A DNA stretch of 41,204 nt from Candidatus Staskawiczbacteria bacterium RIFCSPHIGHO2_01_FULL_39_25. GTDB taxonomy: Bacteria > Patescibacteriota > Minisyncoccia > Minisyncoccales > Staskawiczbacteraceae. Where the stretch lies: positions 1 through 41,204 of the forward strand of contig MHOO01000009.1 in assembly GCA_001820095.1 (NCBI GenBank), read 5' to 3'. Positions within the stretch are counted from its first letter, which is position 1. Every line of letters starts with the position of its first letter. Of the stretch, positions 9,490-18,327 are shown in pieces. The notes beneath the pieces were generated by a model. That model saw only the letters and a program-made list of their open reading frames with translations. It ran no database searches and had not been told where the DNA came from. A program made the translations under genes and the position numbers.

Positions 9490-10166
9490 TATTGGATAAC
9501 CGTTCCCACAAACGGCTTATTATTTAAAAAGTCTTCAAGCCGCTCTAGTTTTTTACCGTTGATAATAGCCACTTTTATTTTTAAAATTTCTGCCATTTTT
9601 GATGCCCTGGGGTCAAATGGCGCTGATAAACCCGGCGTCCATTTATTGCCCACCATCTTCCTGAAATCCTTCCAACTAATTTCTTTTAACGGCCTTGCAT
9701 CCTTATAACGGTTGGGATCTTTATCATGAATATGATTAATATTGGTCATATTGATAATAGTTTTAATACCCATATTTTTGGCAAGCATTACCGAGCAATA
9801 GTCTGTTGACCAACCTGGCTTCCAACCGGCAAATATTATCACATCCCGCCTTGAATTCACCTTTTTTGTAGGATCAATAAGCACATGGTCAAAGGAAAGC
9901 TTATCAAATGATTGTTTTACCACTTCTGCGTTCAGCCTTGAAATATTAATTCCTATCTGATCCCGTTCTTTATTGTCAGCGCCAAAATCTAACAAGGCTT
10001 TCTGGTAGCTTCTGCATATTTTCCCCCCACCGACAAAAATAAAAAACCTCTTTTTTTGAAGATGTTTTGTAATTGTTTTTTTAAAAACCTTCAAAAAAGC
10101 GGTATCAATATCGCTAGGGGCCACCAGCGACCCGCCTAAAGAAACGATAACAGCTTCTTTTATCAT
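9489..10166 (-). CDS. pyrH: UMP kinase-like amino acid kinase family protein
   Basis: VSLGGSLVAP, FIFVGGGKICRSYQ, GWKPGWSTDYCSVMLAKNM, DPRASKMA. Confidence 0.75.
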   Translation of the reverse strand: MIKEAVIVSLGGSLVAPSDIDTAFLKVFKKTITKHLQKKRFFIFVGGGKICRSYQKALLDFGADNKERDQIGINISRLNAEVVKQSFDKLSFDHVLIDPTKKVNSRRDVIIFAGWKPGWSTDYCSVMLAKNMGIKTIINMTNINHIHDKDPNRYKDARPLKEISWKDFRKMVGNKWTPGLSAPFDPRASKMAEILKIKVAIINGKKLERLEDFLNNKPFVGTVIQ

Positions 10167-10274
10167 TTAAAAATTTTATCATAAAAAAGCGTAAAAACAA
10201 AGTGGGATTGATACATCACAAGATACTTGCTACTATGGATTAACCTCGGCACCTTAACATTATGGAGACCAATT

Positions 10275-10556
10275 ATGTCCAAATACAAGGAACGAGCCGG
10301 ACGCGCATGGCACATGATATCTATGATCATATTGTACATTGCCTACACCTGGCCAATTAGTGCTAAAAATTCTGAAGAAACGAATGCGGCATTCTGGAAA
10401 TTAATATCCTGTTTAGGCATTGTAACGCTGTGCCTGTTAATTGTTGCAATCACCAGTTGGTATCGCATTGATATACTCAAATTTTTGGACAGGTTTAAAA
10501 ATCTCACCATCAAAATCCGCAAACGGAAAAAAGACCTTGAATTTGATAAGCTCTAA
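10275..10556 (+). CDS. small hypothetical membrane protein (two TM segments)
   Basis: ATG preceded by ATGGAGACCAATT (GGAG RBS); hydrophobic IILYIAYTWPI and LGIVTLCLLIVAI; followed by a terminator. Confidence 0.6.
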   Translation: MSKYKERAGRAWHMISMIILYIAYTWPISAKNSEETNAAFWKLISCLGIVTLCLLIVAITSWYRIDILKFLDRFKNLTIKIRKRKKDLEFDKL

Positions 10557-10561
10557 CGCAA

Positions 10562-10597
10562 ACAAAAAGCCCCGCCAAAAGCCGGGGCTCTTTTTTA
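10562..10597 (+). terminator. intrinsic terminator
   Basis: AAAAAGCCCCG ... CGGGGCTCTTTTTT. Confidence 0.8.
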
Positions 10598-10617
10598 CCT
10601 TTTATATACTAGACCTA

Positions 10618-11001
10618 CTATATTTTCTCCGCTCGCCACTGTTCATTAACCCATAAAAGAATAATTTCTCCCCCAAATCCAAACGATTCAACGGTTTTTT
10701 TAGCTTTTTGCAAGTGCAAAAGCTGGATATCTTTTTCAACTGGATTCCCCGCGCACCCATGGTGCCCCACAATAGCCAGCACCGTGGCCCTATGATGGTG
10801 GAAAGAAATTCCCACTCTTGTTTTTATGTTCTCAATAATAGAGGAGTTAATATTTTCTGCCAAAATTTTATTGGGACCGGGTTCTGTCACCATATCCACA
10901 AAATCCACCTTGTAGGCATCTTTCATATAATTTTTAACCGCGTCTTGGACCCTGCCGTCCATGCAGTTAATAGCGCACGCAAATGTTTGTTTTGTTTCCA
11001 T
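10618..11001 (-). CDS. beta-carbonic anhydrase-like protein (short, 127 aa)
   Basis: CMDGR (CxDxR) near the N-terminus and GHHGCAGN (HxxC-type) later. Confidence 0.65.
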   Translation of the reverse strand: METKQTFACAINCMDGRVQDAVKNYMKDAYKVDFVDMVTEPGPNKILAENINSSIIENIKTRVGISFHHHRATVLAIVGHHGCAGNPVEKDIQLLHLQKAKKTVESFGFGGEIILLWVNEQWRAEKI

Positions 11002-11028
11002 AATATTTTTATGTTAATTGCAGTATTA

Positions 11029-11340
11029 AGGGGTGTGGGACTCGAACAGAACCACTTGAGCTCTCGTATATTGCTTGTATTCAAGGATTGAGGAATGAAA
11101 CGATGCCTTGCGCATCGTTTCATTCTGAATACGAAGAAGACAAGCAAGTGACAGAGCCCGAAGGGAAGCGAAAACAGAGATGATGTCTGCGTTGCGACTT
11201 CGGAAACATAGCGCAAGGCTATGTTTCCTCGTCGCGCCTTGACCTCATCTCTGTTTTCGAGGACGGGGCGAATTTGCTAAAGCAAATTACGCCTCGCGTC
11301 CCTACTTCTCAAGCTGGTTCTGTTCGAGTCCCACACCCCT
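11029..11340. ncRNA. highly structured 312-bp element closed by a 32-bp inverted repeat
   Basis: AGGGGTGTGGGACTCGAACAGAACCACTTGAG pairs with CTCAAG-C-TGGTTCTGTTCGAGTCCCACACCCCT; internal stems 11093-11106/11112-11125 (14 bp), 11169-11183/11245-11259 (15 bp), 11202-11212/11218-11228 (11 bp), 11271-11277/11282-11288 (7 bp). Confidence 0.75.
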
Positions 11341-12010
11341 AGGGGGCATCCACACGCAACACGGGCAAAACCCCTGATCCATTTACATAAATATTATTAG
11401 CAAAATACAGGTCAAGCGAAACTCTTACCGTATTATTTGCTAATGGCTCCAATGAAACCTCCCCTTTTAAAAGACTCCTCGCTACAAGCCCTTGATCTAG
11501 AGATTGGCCATTAAAATCACTTCTGCCTAGTGATGGATTGAATACATAGGTCGCTTTCTCAAAACTTTTAAAATTGAAAACGGTAATTTCCCTGATATGG
11601 GATGTATTGCTATCCTTCATCGCTATTACATAATCTTTGGGGCATGGATTTTGACCGCACGAAGCGCCCGAAGAGATAATTTCAAAATCACAAAATGTTG
11701 GCAAAAAATCTCCCCCGGTAACTTTAAGATTCATGCCGCAACTTGAAACCTGGCTATCTTGAGTTTCTTCTTTAGTGTTTTCTTGGTTAATTGTTTGAGT
11801 GTCAGCTCCTTTATTTTCATTATTTATATTTGATGCATCGTTATTAATAGCAGTATCAGTGACGCCTATATCTTGTTTTTTTTCATGCTGTGTTGCCACA
11901 GAAAACGGCTTCAGGTTTTTTATTTTTACCATATAATATATTCCGCTTCCCAAAAAAAACAATCCCGCAATTATTACTAATAACATTATAAATCCTTTTT
12001 GTTTATTCAT
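11339..12010 (-). CDS. hypothetical secreted or membrane-anchored protein
   Basis: N-terminal TM (GFIMLLVIIAGLFFLGSGIYYMV) then a low-complexity linker; C-terminus abuts the structured element. Confidence 0.65.
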   Translation of the reverse strand: MNKQKGFIMLLVIIAGLFFLGSGIYYMVKIKNLKPFSVATQHEKKQDIGVTDTAINNDASNINNENKGADTQTINQENTKEETQDSQVSSCGMNLKVTGGDFLPTFCDFEIISSGASCGQNPCPKDYVIAMKDSNTSHIREITVFNFKSFEKATYVFNPSLGRSDFNGQSLDQGLVARSLLKGEVSLEPLANNTVRVSLDLYFANNIYVNGSGVLPVLRVDAP

Positions 12011-12034
12011 AGCCGTAATCCTAAATTACTAAAG

Positions 12035-12117
12035 CGGAGGAGGTGGGACTCGAACCCACGAACCCCGAAGGGTCACGGTTTTCAAGACCGTTCTAATAGC
12101 CGCTATAGGACTCCTCC
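12035..12117 (-). tRNA. tRNA-Ser (anticodon TGA)
   Basis: Acceptor GGAGGAG/CTCCTCC; anticodon loop CTTGAAA; long variable arm; T arm GTGGGTTCGAGTCCCAC. Confidence 0.93.
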
Positions 12118-12192
12118 GATTGATTTTTATCATAAATTTAATTAAAAATCAAATTGACTTAATTAGTTTTTAAGGTTAAGCTAAAAAGCACT

Positions 12193-12282
12193 GGAGAGGT
12201 GCGTGAGTGGTTTAAACGAAAGGTTTGCTAAACCTTGCCGGCGCAAGCTGGCTCGTGGGTTCAAATCCCACCCTCTCCGCCA
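12193..12282 (+). tRNA. tRNA-Ser (anticodon GCT), CCA encoded
   Basis: GGAGAGG/CCTCTCC-G-CCA; anticodon arm AAGGT-TTGCTAA-ACCTT; long variable arm. Confidence 0.94.
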
Positions 12283-12292
12283 AATTGTAAAG

Positions 12293-12367
12293 GTCCCCAT
12301 AGTTCAGTGGATAGAATACGAGCTTGCGGAGCTCGGGACGGAAGTTCGACTCTTCCTGGGGACACCA
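12293..12367 (+). tRNA. tRNA-Arg (anticodon GCG), CCA encoded
   Basis: GTCCCCA/TGGGGAC-A-CCA; anticodon arm CGAGC-TTGCGGA-GCTCG. Confidence 0.92.
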
Positions 12368-12557
12368 CATTGAAAGATTTAGGGCAATATATCGTCATAA
12401 TAGGTGTAGGGATGTAAGATGCATTCCCATAGGTAACGAAAAATCTTGCATTTTCATAATTTTCTCTAAAAAAGATTTGCCAGTTATACAGTCTTTATAC
12501 TTACTTTAGAAACTAGGCAGAATCCTCTAGAAATAACTATGGAATAGCAAAAAATTT

Positions 12558-13496
12558 ATGGAAAATAATAAAAACATTATTCTTACGGTTGTCATTGTGG
12601 CTTTAATCGCGCTGGCTGCGCTGGGCGTTTACTATTACAATCAGGAAATCCCTGAAAATGGCGACTCAACTACCAACGGCACAGAGCAGGGAAAAATGAT
12701 CTTAGGCATTACTGATGCGGCGGCCTCCATGGAAAACATCAGTTCAGTATGGCTTACGGTAAATAAAGTAGAAATCCACGATGAAACAAAAGGATGGATT
12801 GTCGTATCAAATGAAACCAAGCAGTATGATCTTCTCGCCTTAAAGCAGTCGGGAGCCATAGCATTGCTTGCCACTGCCGATATTGATGCTGGCACTTATA
12901 ATCAAGTGAGAATTATGGTAAGCAAAGTGGTAGTAGTAGAAAACGGCGTAGAAAAAGAAGCAAAGCTGCCTTCTAAAGAGTTGAAAATTGTAGGAAGATT
13001 CGTAGTTAATGAAGATAAAACATCCACAGCAGTGTTTGACTTCTTGGCAGACAAATCGTTGCATGTAACCGGAAATGGCAAAATTATTTTTGCTCCGGTT
13101 ATAAAATTGGATTCAAAAAGCAATGCTGATGTCCAAGTAAAAACCAATAGCGAGGTAACCATAAACGGCGGGAGGAAAGAAGATGAAAAAACCGTGGGAA
13201 TGGATGAAAAAGGCGAGCTGAAAGTAAATTTTATCCTAGACACCAAAGACGGAGTTGATATTCTGGGAGATGTCATAAAAATTATGGTAAAAGGAGAGAG
13301 TGAAAGCAACGCAAAAATAAGCGCCAATACTGCTATTGATACCGCCGTAGACAAAGGATATCTGGATGTTGCGCTTTCCGTGAAGATGACCACCCAGAAT
13401 AACACCAAGGCATGGATGGTAAGCGGATTAAAAGACTTGGAACTGAAAAACATACTGATTAATGCATCAACCGGCACCGTAATAACTGCCGAATAG
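12558..13496 (+). CDS. DUF4382-type lipoprotein/membrane-anchored protein
   Basis: N-terminal TM; GKMILGITDAAASMENISSVWLTVNKVEIH pattern typical of DUF4382. Confidence 0.75.
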   Translation: MENNKNIILTVVIVALIALAALGVYYYNQEIPENGDSTTNGTEQGKMILGITDAAASMENISSVWLTVNKVEIHDETKGWIVVSNETKQYDLLALKQSGAIALLATADIDAGTYNQVRIMVSKVVVVENGVEKEAKLPSKELKIVGRFVVNEDKTSTAVFDFLADKSLHVTGNGKIIFAPVIKLDSKSNADVQVKTNSEVTINGGRKEDEKTVGMDEKGELKVNFILDTKDGVDILGDVIKIMVKGESESNAKISANTAIDTAVDKGYLDVALSVKMTTQNNTKAWMVSGLKDLELKNILINASTGTVITAE

Positions 13497-13509
13497 TTGC
13501 GCCATTAAC

Positions 13510-13531
13510 AAAAGCCCCATATGGGGCTTTT
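13510..13531. terminator. perfect 22-bp palindromic terminator
   Basis: AAAAGCCCCATATGGGGCTTTT. Confidence 0.8.
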
Positions 13532-13564
13532 GTTTTTCAGAACAGCTTTAGGCCTTGAATTACG

Positions 13565-13593
13565 AAAAAGCAATCAACAAGATTGCTTTTTTT
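13565..13593 (+). terminator. second terminator hairpin
   Basis: AAAAAGCAATC AACAA GATTGCTTTTT. Confidence 0.6.
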
Positions 13594-13606
13594 AAATTTT
13601 TGTAGG

Positions 13607-13615
13607 TTATCCACA
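13607..13615 (+). promoter_or_regulatory. DnaA-box consensus match TTATCCACA upstream of nrdA
   Basis: Exact TTATNCACA 9-mer. Confidence 0.35.
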
Positions 13616-13743
13616 GGATTTATTCGTTGACAAGCAGTTGTTTGTTTTTTTTATTTTTTATATAATAGAATAATTCAAAAAAATTTAAATTTTTTACCTC
13701 CAACACCATGGTGTTGGAAAATTTTTCGCCAAAATTTTAATAA

Positions 13744-13918
13744 CTTTGAATCACGAAATGCTTTCGCGGTATTTTTCCAGAATTTGGAGATAGAAATTTG
13801 ATAGAATTTTCAGGCTTACGCAACGCGTCCGCCTGAAAATTATAGCGAATTTATAGCCCAAATTCTGGGAAAAGACCCGAAACTCGTTTTTTCAAGGTGC
13901 ATTTCGTAATTCAAAGTA
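13744..13918. mobile_element. MITE-like imperfect palindrome (about 175 bp)
   Basis: Terminal inverted repeats CTTTGAATCACGAAATGC / GCATTTCGTAATTCAAAG; internal inverted segments CCAGAATTTGG/CCAAATTCTGG and AATTTTCAGGC/GCCTGAAAATT; flanked by direct repeat TTAATAAC (13737-13744, 13919-13926). Confidence 0.6.
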
Positions 13919-13936
13919 TTAATAACTATTTAAAAC

Positions 13937-16657
13937 ATGGAGTTAACTATCACCAAACGAGACGGCACCAAAGAATTGTTTAATGCAGACAGAATTAACC
14001 GGTCTATAGAGCGCGCCGCTTTTGGAATGATAGATCCTATTGCAAAAGTTACCCAAGTTGCTACCGATACCAAAGTAACGCTCTATGACGGCATTACCAC
14101 CGAAGAATTAGATTTGGCAACCATTAATGCCGCGGTGCAAAATATAAAAGAAAATCCTGATTACGACAAAATTGCCACTCGTTTGTTGTTAAAAACCGTT
14201 TACAAGCACGTATTAGGAGATTATGGTGAAGACCAAAGCCAGTTAAAAAAACTACACCGGGAAAATTTTTCCGCTTATGTTAAAAAAGGCGTCCAGGATG
14301 GAATTTTAGATTCCAGAATGGAGAAAAATTTTGATTTGGAAAAATTAGCAAGCGCATTAGATATTGAACGCGATGAATTATTTATTTATGCCGGTTTATC
14401 CAGCTTGCTTGACCGATATTCGGTGAAAAATAAATATCAAAAAGCTTTTGAAACTCCCCAGTACCTTTTTATGCGAGTTGCCATGGGAAACTCTTACCAT
14501 GAAAAAGATCCTACCGAATGGGCCATAAAATTCTACGAAAAAATGTCCGGCCACGAATACATCGCTGGCGGGTCTACCAATATCAACGCGGGGGTTCCCA
14601 ATCCCGCCCTTTCAAACTGTTTTTTGCTGGAAATCCATGATGATATGACCCACATCTCAAAGTCTGTAGCAGATGTTATGCTGTTGAGCAAGGCATCCGG
14701 CGGACTTGGAGCTTCTATTACTAAATTACGCGCAACCGGCTCTCCGCTTTCCTCAAACAACACTACCTCATCAGGCCCTACTCCTTTTGCAAAGATCATA
14801 GATACTGCAATAAGGGCGATACAAAGAGGCGGAAAGAAAAAAGGAGCACTGTGTTTTTATATGGAAAACTGGCACATTGATTTTCCTGAATTCATAGAGT
14901 GGAAGCACAACGCCGGCGATGATTACTTGAGGATGAGAACTGCAGATACTGCTGTTTTTATTTCCGATGAATTTATGAAACGGGTTGAACAGCGAGCCGA
15001 TTGGTACATGTTTGACCCCAAAGAAACTCCTGATTTGAATGAATTATACGGAAAAGCATTTTCAGCCAGGTACCAAGAATACGTGCAAATGGCAGAAGCC
15101 GGAAAACTACGAATGTTCAAAAAAGTTCCAGCCACTGAACAATATAGGGCAATCCTGGTGGCATTGCAGACTACTTCGCACCCCTGGCTTACCTTTAAAG
15201 ACCCTATTAACTTAAGGGCGCTCAACAATAATACCGGCACCATCCATATGTCCAACCTCTGCACCGAAATCTGCTTGCCCCAAGACAAAGATAATATTGC
15301 TGTGTGCAACTTGGCATCATTAAACTTGGCTGCTCATTTAAAAAAGAAGCAGGTTGACTGGCAGAAGCTTGAAGAATCAGTGAGATTAGCAATTAGGCAA
15401 CTAGATAATTTAATTGATATTAATGTGTTGCCTGTGCCAGAAGCGCGAAAATCAGATTCGGAAAACCGGGCCATTGGATTGGGCGTCATGGGTTTTTCCG
15501 ATGCCATTGAACAATTGGGTATGCCTTATGACAGCCCCCATACCTATGACTTTACCGACAAGATTTTTGAATTCATCAGCTATATGGCCATTGATGAATC
15601 AGCTAACCTGGCCGCAGAACGGGGAAGTTATAAAAATTTTACAGGTTCAGAGTGGTCAAAAGGAAAGGTGCCTATAGATACCATTGAAAAATTAGAGCAA
15701 GAACGAGGCATGGCACTGGATGTGGATAAAAAGTCAAAACAGAACTGGCTTGATTGGGAAACATTAAGAGGTAAGGTGAAAAATGGCATGAGAAACGCTA
15801 CCTTAATGGCCGTAGCTCCCAATGCCAACATTGGGTTGGTTGCGGGAACCACTCCGGGAATTGACCCTAGGTTTGCCCAGGTATTTTCACGAAACAAAAT
15901 TTCAGGAAAGTATTTGGACATCAATCATAACTTGGTCACCGAACTAAAAAATATGAACCTGTGGGACATGGTAAAAGACAAAATTATTGAACTGCAAGGA
16001 GACATTTCATCTATAGAGCAGATTCCGCCCCACATCCGGGAAATTTATAAAACATCTTTTTCGGTTTCTCCTTATGCCTTTATAGAAGTTGCCGCTAGGG
16101 CCCAAAAATGGGTTGACCAGGCATTGAGCCGAAATATGTATTTAGAAGACCGTGACATGGATAAAACCATGGACATTTATTATACGGCTTGGAGAAAAGG
16201 GGTAAAATCAACCTACTACTTGCACATGAAACCAAGACATACCGCCGAACAAAGCACCGTAGCCGTTAATAAGTCAGCCAAATTAGGAAAAACAGGGTTT
16301 GCCGCTGTTTTCAAGAAAACTGAAGCTATTGTTGAAGCTCCCCAAGAATTAGCAACCGCCGCCGTAGAAGAACCACCTATTGAAGAAAAAAATGACCAGC
16401 CAGAATCCTTTGACATGCCTCAGGACAAAGTTAATGATATAAAGCCAACGGTTACTATCCCCGTTGACCAAACTTCCAAACAAATTTTCAGCAATGTTCA
16501 AACTCAAATACCGCTCAATGGCGACCAGCAACCAGCAGCCAGCGACAAGCAAAAGACAGAAGGGCATTTTCATATCAAAGTAATTAACGGGAAAGAGTAC
16601 AAGGTGCATATGCCATCTGACCCGCAAGAGAAGTTTTTATGTGATGGATGCCAATAA
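13937..16657 (+). CDS. nrdA: ribonucleoside-diphosphate reductase alpha subunit (class I)
   Basis: N-terminal ATP-cone; LSNCFLLE, NLCTEICLP, NLASLNL, C-terminal CDGC. Confidence 0.92.
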   Translation: MELTITKRDGTKELFNADRINRSIERAAFGMIDPIAKVTQVATDTKVTLYDGITTEELDLATINAAVQNIKENPDYDKIATRLLLKTVYKHVLGDYGEDQSQLKKLHRENFSAYVKKGVQDGILDSRMEKNFDLEKLASALDIERDELFIYAGLSSLLDRYSVKNKYQKAFETPQYLFMRVAMGNSYHEKDPTEWAIKFYEKMSGHEYIAGGSTNINAGVPNPALSNCFLLEIHDDMTHISKSVADVMLLSKASGGLGASITKLRATGSPLSSNNTTSSGPTPFAKIIDTAIRAIQRGGKKKGALCFYMENWHIDFPEFIEWKHNAGDDYLRMRTADTAVFISDEFMKRVEQRADWYMFDPKETPDLNELYGKAFSARYQEYVQMAEAGKLRMFKKVPATEQYRAILVALQTTSHPWLTFKDPINLRALNNNTGTIHMSNLCTEICLPQDKDNIAVCNLASLNLAAHLKKKQVDWQKLEESVRLAIRQLDNLIDINVLPVPEARKSDSENRAIGLGVMGFSDAIEQLGMPYDSPHTYDFTDKIFEFISYMAIDESANLAAERGSYKNFTGSEWSKGKVPIDTIEKLEQERGMALDVDKKSKQNWLDWETLRGKVKNGMRNATLMAVAPNANIGLVAGTTPGIDPRFAQVFSRNKISGKYLDINHNLVTELKNMNLWDMVKDKIIELQGDISSIEQIPPHIREIYKTSFSVSPYAFIEVAARAQKWVDQALSRNMYLEDRDMDKTMDIYYTAWRKGVKSTYYLHMKPRHTAEQSTVAVNKSAKLGKTGFAAVFKKTEAIVEAPQELATAAVEEPPIEEKNDQPESFDMPQDKVNDIKPTVTIPVDQTSKQIFSNVQTQIPLNGDQQPAASDKQKTEGHFHIKVINGKEYKVHMPSDPQEKFLCDGCQ

Positions 16658-16672
16658 TTTTTGCTACTGCAA

Positions 16673-16721
16673 AAATTAGAATTTTGAATTTAGAATTATG
16701 AATTTTGAATAGATAATTTGA
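16673..16721. repeat. heptad-period repeat
   Basis: AAATTAG AATTTTG AATTTAG AATTATG AATTTTG AATAGAT AATTTGA. Confidence 0.75.
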
Positions 16722-16747
16722 ATAAATTGATAGTATATTATAATAAA

Positions 16748-16776
16748 AAGCCCACGATGAATCGTTGGGCCTTATT
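16748..16776 (+). terminator. terminator hairpin
   Basis: AAGCCCACGAT GA ATCGTTGGGCCTT. Confidence 0.65.
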
Positions 16777-16837
16777 TGTCAATAGTTGCACGAGACTTCC
16801 TTCTCTGATAAAATAAACCCACTTAAATTTAAAATAT

Positions 16838-16898
16838 TTCAAATTTAGCAATTTCAAATTGAATTCAAATTTCAAATTGTAAATTTCAAATTCAAAAT
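16838..16898. repeat. heptad-period repeat directly upstream of nrdB
   Basis: TTCAAAT TTCAAAT TGTAAAT TTCAAAT TCAAAAT plus related upstream copies. Confidence 0.7.
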
Positions 16899-16900
16899 CC

Positions 16901-17899
16901 ATGATATTAGGCAAAGCGTCACCAGAAGATATGAATCTTCACCCTATGCGCTACCAGTGGGCGTATGACCTGTACAACCAGGCTGTACGAAATACATGGT
17001 TTCCCCACGAAATCGCATTAAAAGAAGATTTGGAAGACTGGAGTAAAATGACCGAAGACGAGCGCCACGCGGTAAAGTTTACCATGGCTTTTTTTAACCC
17101 TGCCGAATTAATTGTAAACCGATCTATTGCGCTAGGAGTATATCCTTATTTAAAATCGCCCGAGTGCCATTTATATTTGGCAAAACAAATGTGGGAGGAA
17201 GCTAACCATTGCGTAGGTTTTGAATACGTATTGGAAACCTTTCCCTTTGACCGCGAAAAGATATTCAATGTGCATTTAGAAACCCCCTCCATGATTGAAA
17301 AGGAAAAGTTTGTGATGAAATACCTAAAAAGAATGACTGAAGACAAGTTGGATATTGAAACCGCCGAAGGCAAAAAGGATTTTATCAGGAATTTGGTTGC
17401 CACTAATATTGTTATGGAAGGCATTTGGTTTTATTCAGGGTTTATGGTAGCCCTGTCATTCCGACAGAGAAACCAGTTGAGGAATTTTGGATCCATGATT
17501 GACTGGGTGTTGCGTGACGAAAGCTTGCATTTGAAATTCGGGATTAACTTAATCCAGACGGTGCTTGAGGAAAATATTGAATTACTAACAGAAGATTTTG
17601 CCAACGAAATACGCCAACTGGTTATTGACGGAGTGAACATAGAAACCGCGTATAACAAAGACTTGTTCCCTAATGGAATCCTTGGATTGAATGCTGACTA
17701 TGTAAACCAGTACGTGCAATATGTGGCAGACCGCAGGTTGCAGGAGTTGGGATTGCCAAAGCAATACAACGTAACCAATCCGGCAAAATGGATGAGCACC
17801 GCCACCGACGTGCTTGAGCTGGTAAACTTCTTTGAGCAACAAAACACCAAATATGAAGTGGATTCGGGGCATACTAAGAAGCCCACATCTAACAATTGA
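16901..17899 (+). CDS. nrdB: ribonucleoside-diphosphate reductase beta subunit (class Ic-like R2)
   Basis: Ligand motifs FFNPAEL, WEEANHCVGFEY, VMEGIWFYSGF, RDESLHLKFG; Phe at the usual radical-Tyr position. Confidence 0.9.
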   Translation: MILGKASPEDMNLHPMRYQWAYDLYNQAVRNTWFPHEIALKEDLEDWSKMTEDERHAVKFTMAFFNPAELIVNRSIALGVYPYLKSPECHLYLAKQMWEEANHCVGFEYVLETFPFDREKIFNVHLETPSMIEKEKFVMKYLKRMTEDKLDIETAEGKKDFIRNLVATNIVMEGIWFYSGFMVALSFRQRNQLRNFGSMIDWVLRDESLHLKFGINLIQTVLEENIELLTEDFANEIRQLVIDGVNIETAYNKDLFPNGILGLNADYVNQYVQYVADRRLQELGLPKQYNVTNPAKWMSTATDVLELVNFFEQQNTKYEVDSGHTKKPTSNN

Positions 17900-17913
17900 T
17901 ATTTAACATTTGA

Positions 17914-17947
17914 CAGCGAAAAAGCGCTTGCGGGCGCTTTTTCGCTG
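17914..17947. terminator. terminator after nrdB
   Basis: CAGCGAAAAAGCGC TTGCGG GCGCTTTTTCGCTG, perfect 14-bp stem. Confidence 0.8.
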
Positions 17948-17987
17948 AAAAGTTTGACACAAATGCTTATGCAGTTATAATAGAGTT

Positions 17988-18239
17988 ATGTTAGAAGATA
18001 ACGATATTGAAAAATTATTATCTGCAATGGAAGTTAAATTTCCTACCAAGGTTGATTTTGAAAACTTTAAAGACGAATACCATAAAGATTTTAGCAACCT
18101 TCAAACCTCAGTTGACACATATGCTAAAAAAGCAGACACCTACTTTCAAGAAATGGTGATGTTAAGCCATAAAGTTGACCGTCATGAAAAATGGTTACAA
18201 AAACTCGCTGATAAGCTGGGAGTTAAATTAGACTATTAA
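17988..18239 (+). CDS. small coiled-coil hypothetical protein (83 aa)
   Basis: Intact ORF with downstream terminator; heptad-like helical sequence. Confidence 0.65.
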   Translation: MLEDNDIEKLLSAMEVKFPTKVDFENFKDEYHKDFSNLQTSVDTYAKKADTYFQEMVMLSHKVDRHEKWLQKLADKLGVKLDY

Positions 18240-18261
18240 ATCTGAACTAAAGGCGCAACCA

Positions 18262-18293
18262 TAAAGCCATGTCCAAAGGGACGGCTTTTTTAT
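18262..18293 (+). terminator. intrinsic terminator
   Basis: AAAGCCATGTCC AAA GGGACGGCTTTTTT. Confidence 0.7.
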
Positions 18294-18327
18294 TGTTTAA
18301 ATAATAACTGTTTGTTAAGATATATTT

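Noticed and set aside
10923-11216. 97-aa minus-strand ORF over the structured element
   Set aside because: Overlaps a strongly base-paired region and the 10618-11001 gene; composition looks non-coding.
11029-11340. tmRNA or RNase P RNA
   Set aside because: No acceptor/CCA end, no tag-peptide ORF, and none of the conserved RNase P core strings I would recognise.
12641-13477. Long minus-strand ORFs opposite the DUF4382 gene
   Set aside because: The plus-strand ORF has a signal anchor and recognisable domain; antisense ORFs are Ser/Phe-rich shadows.
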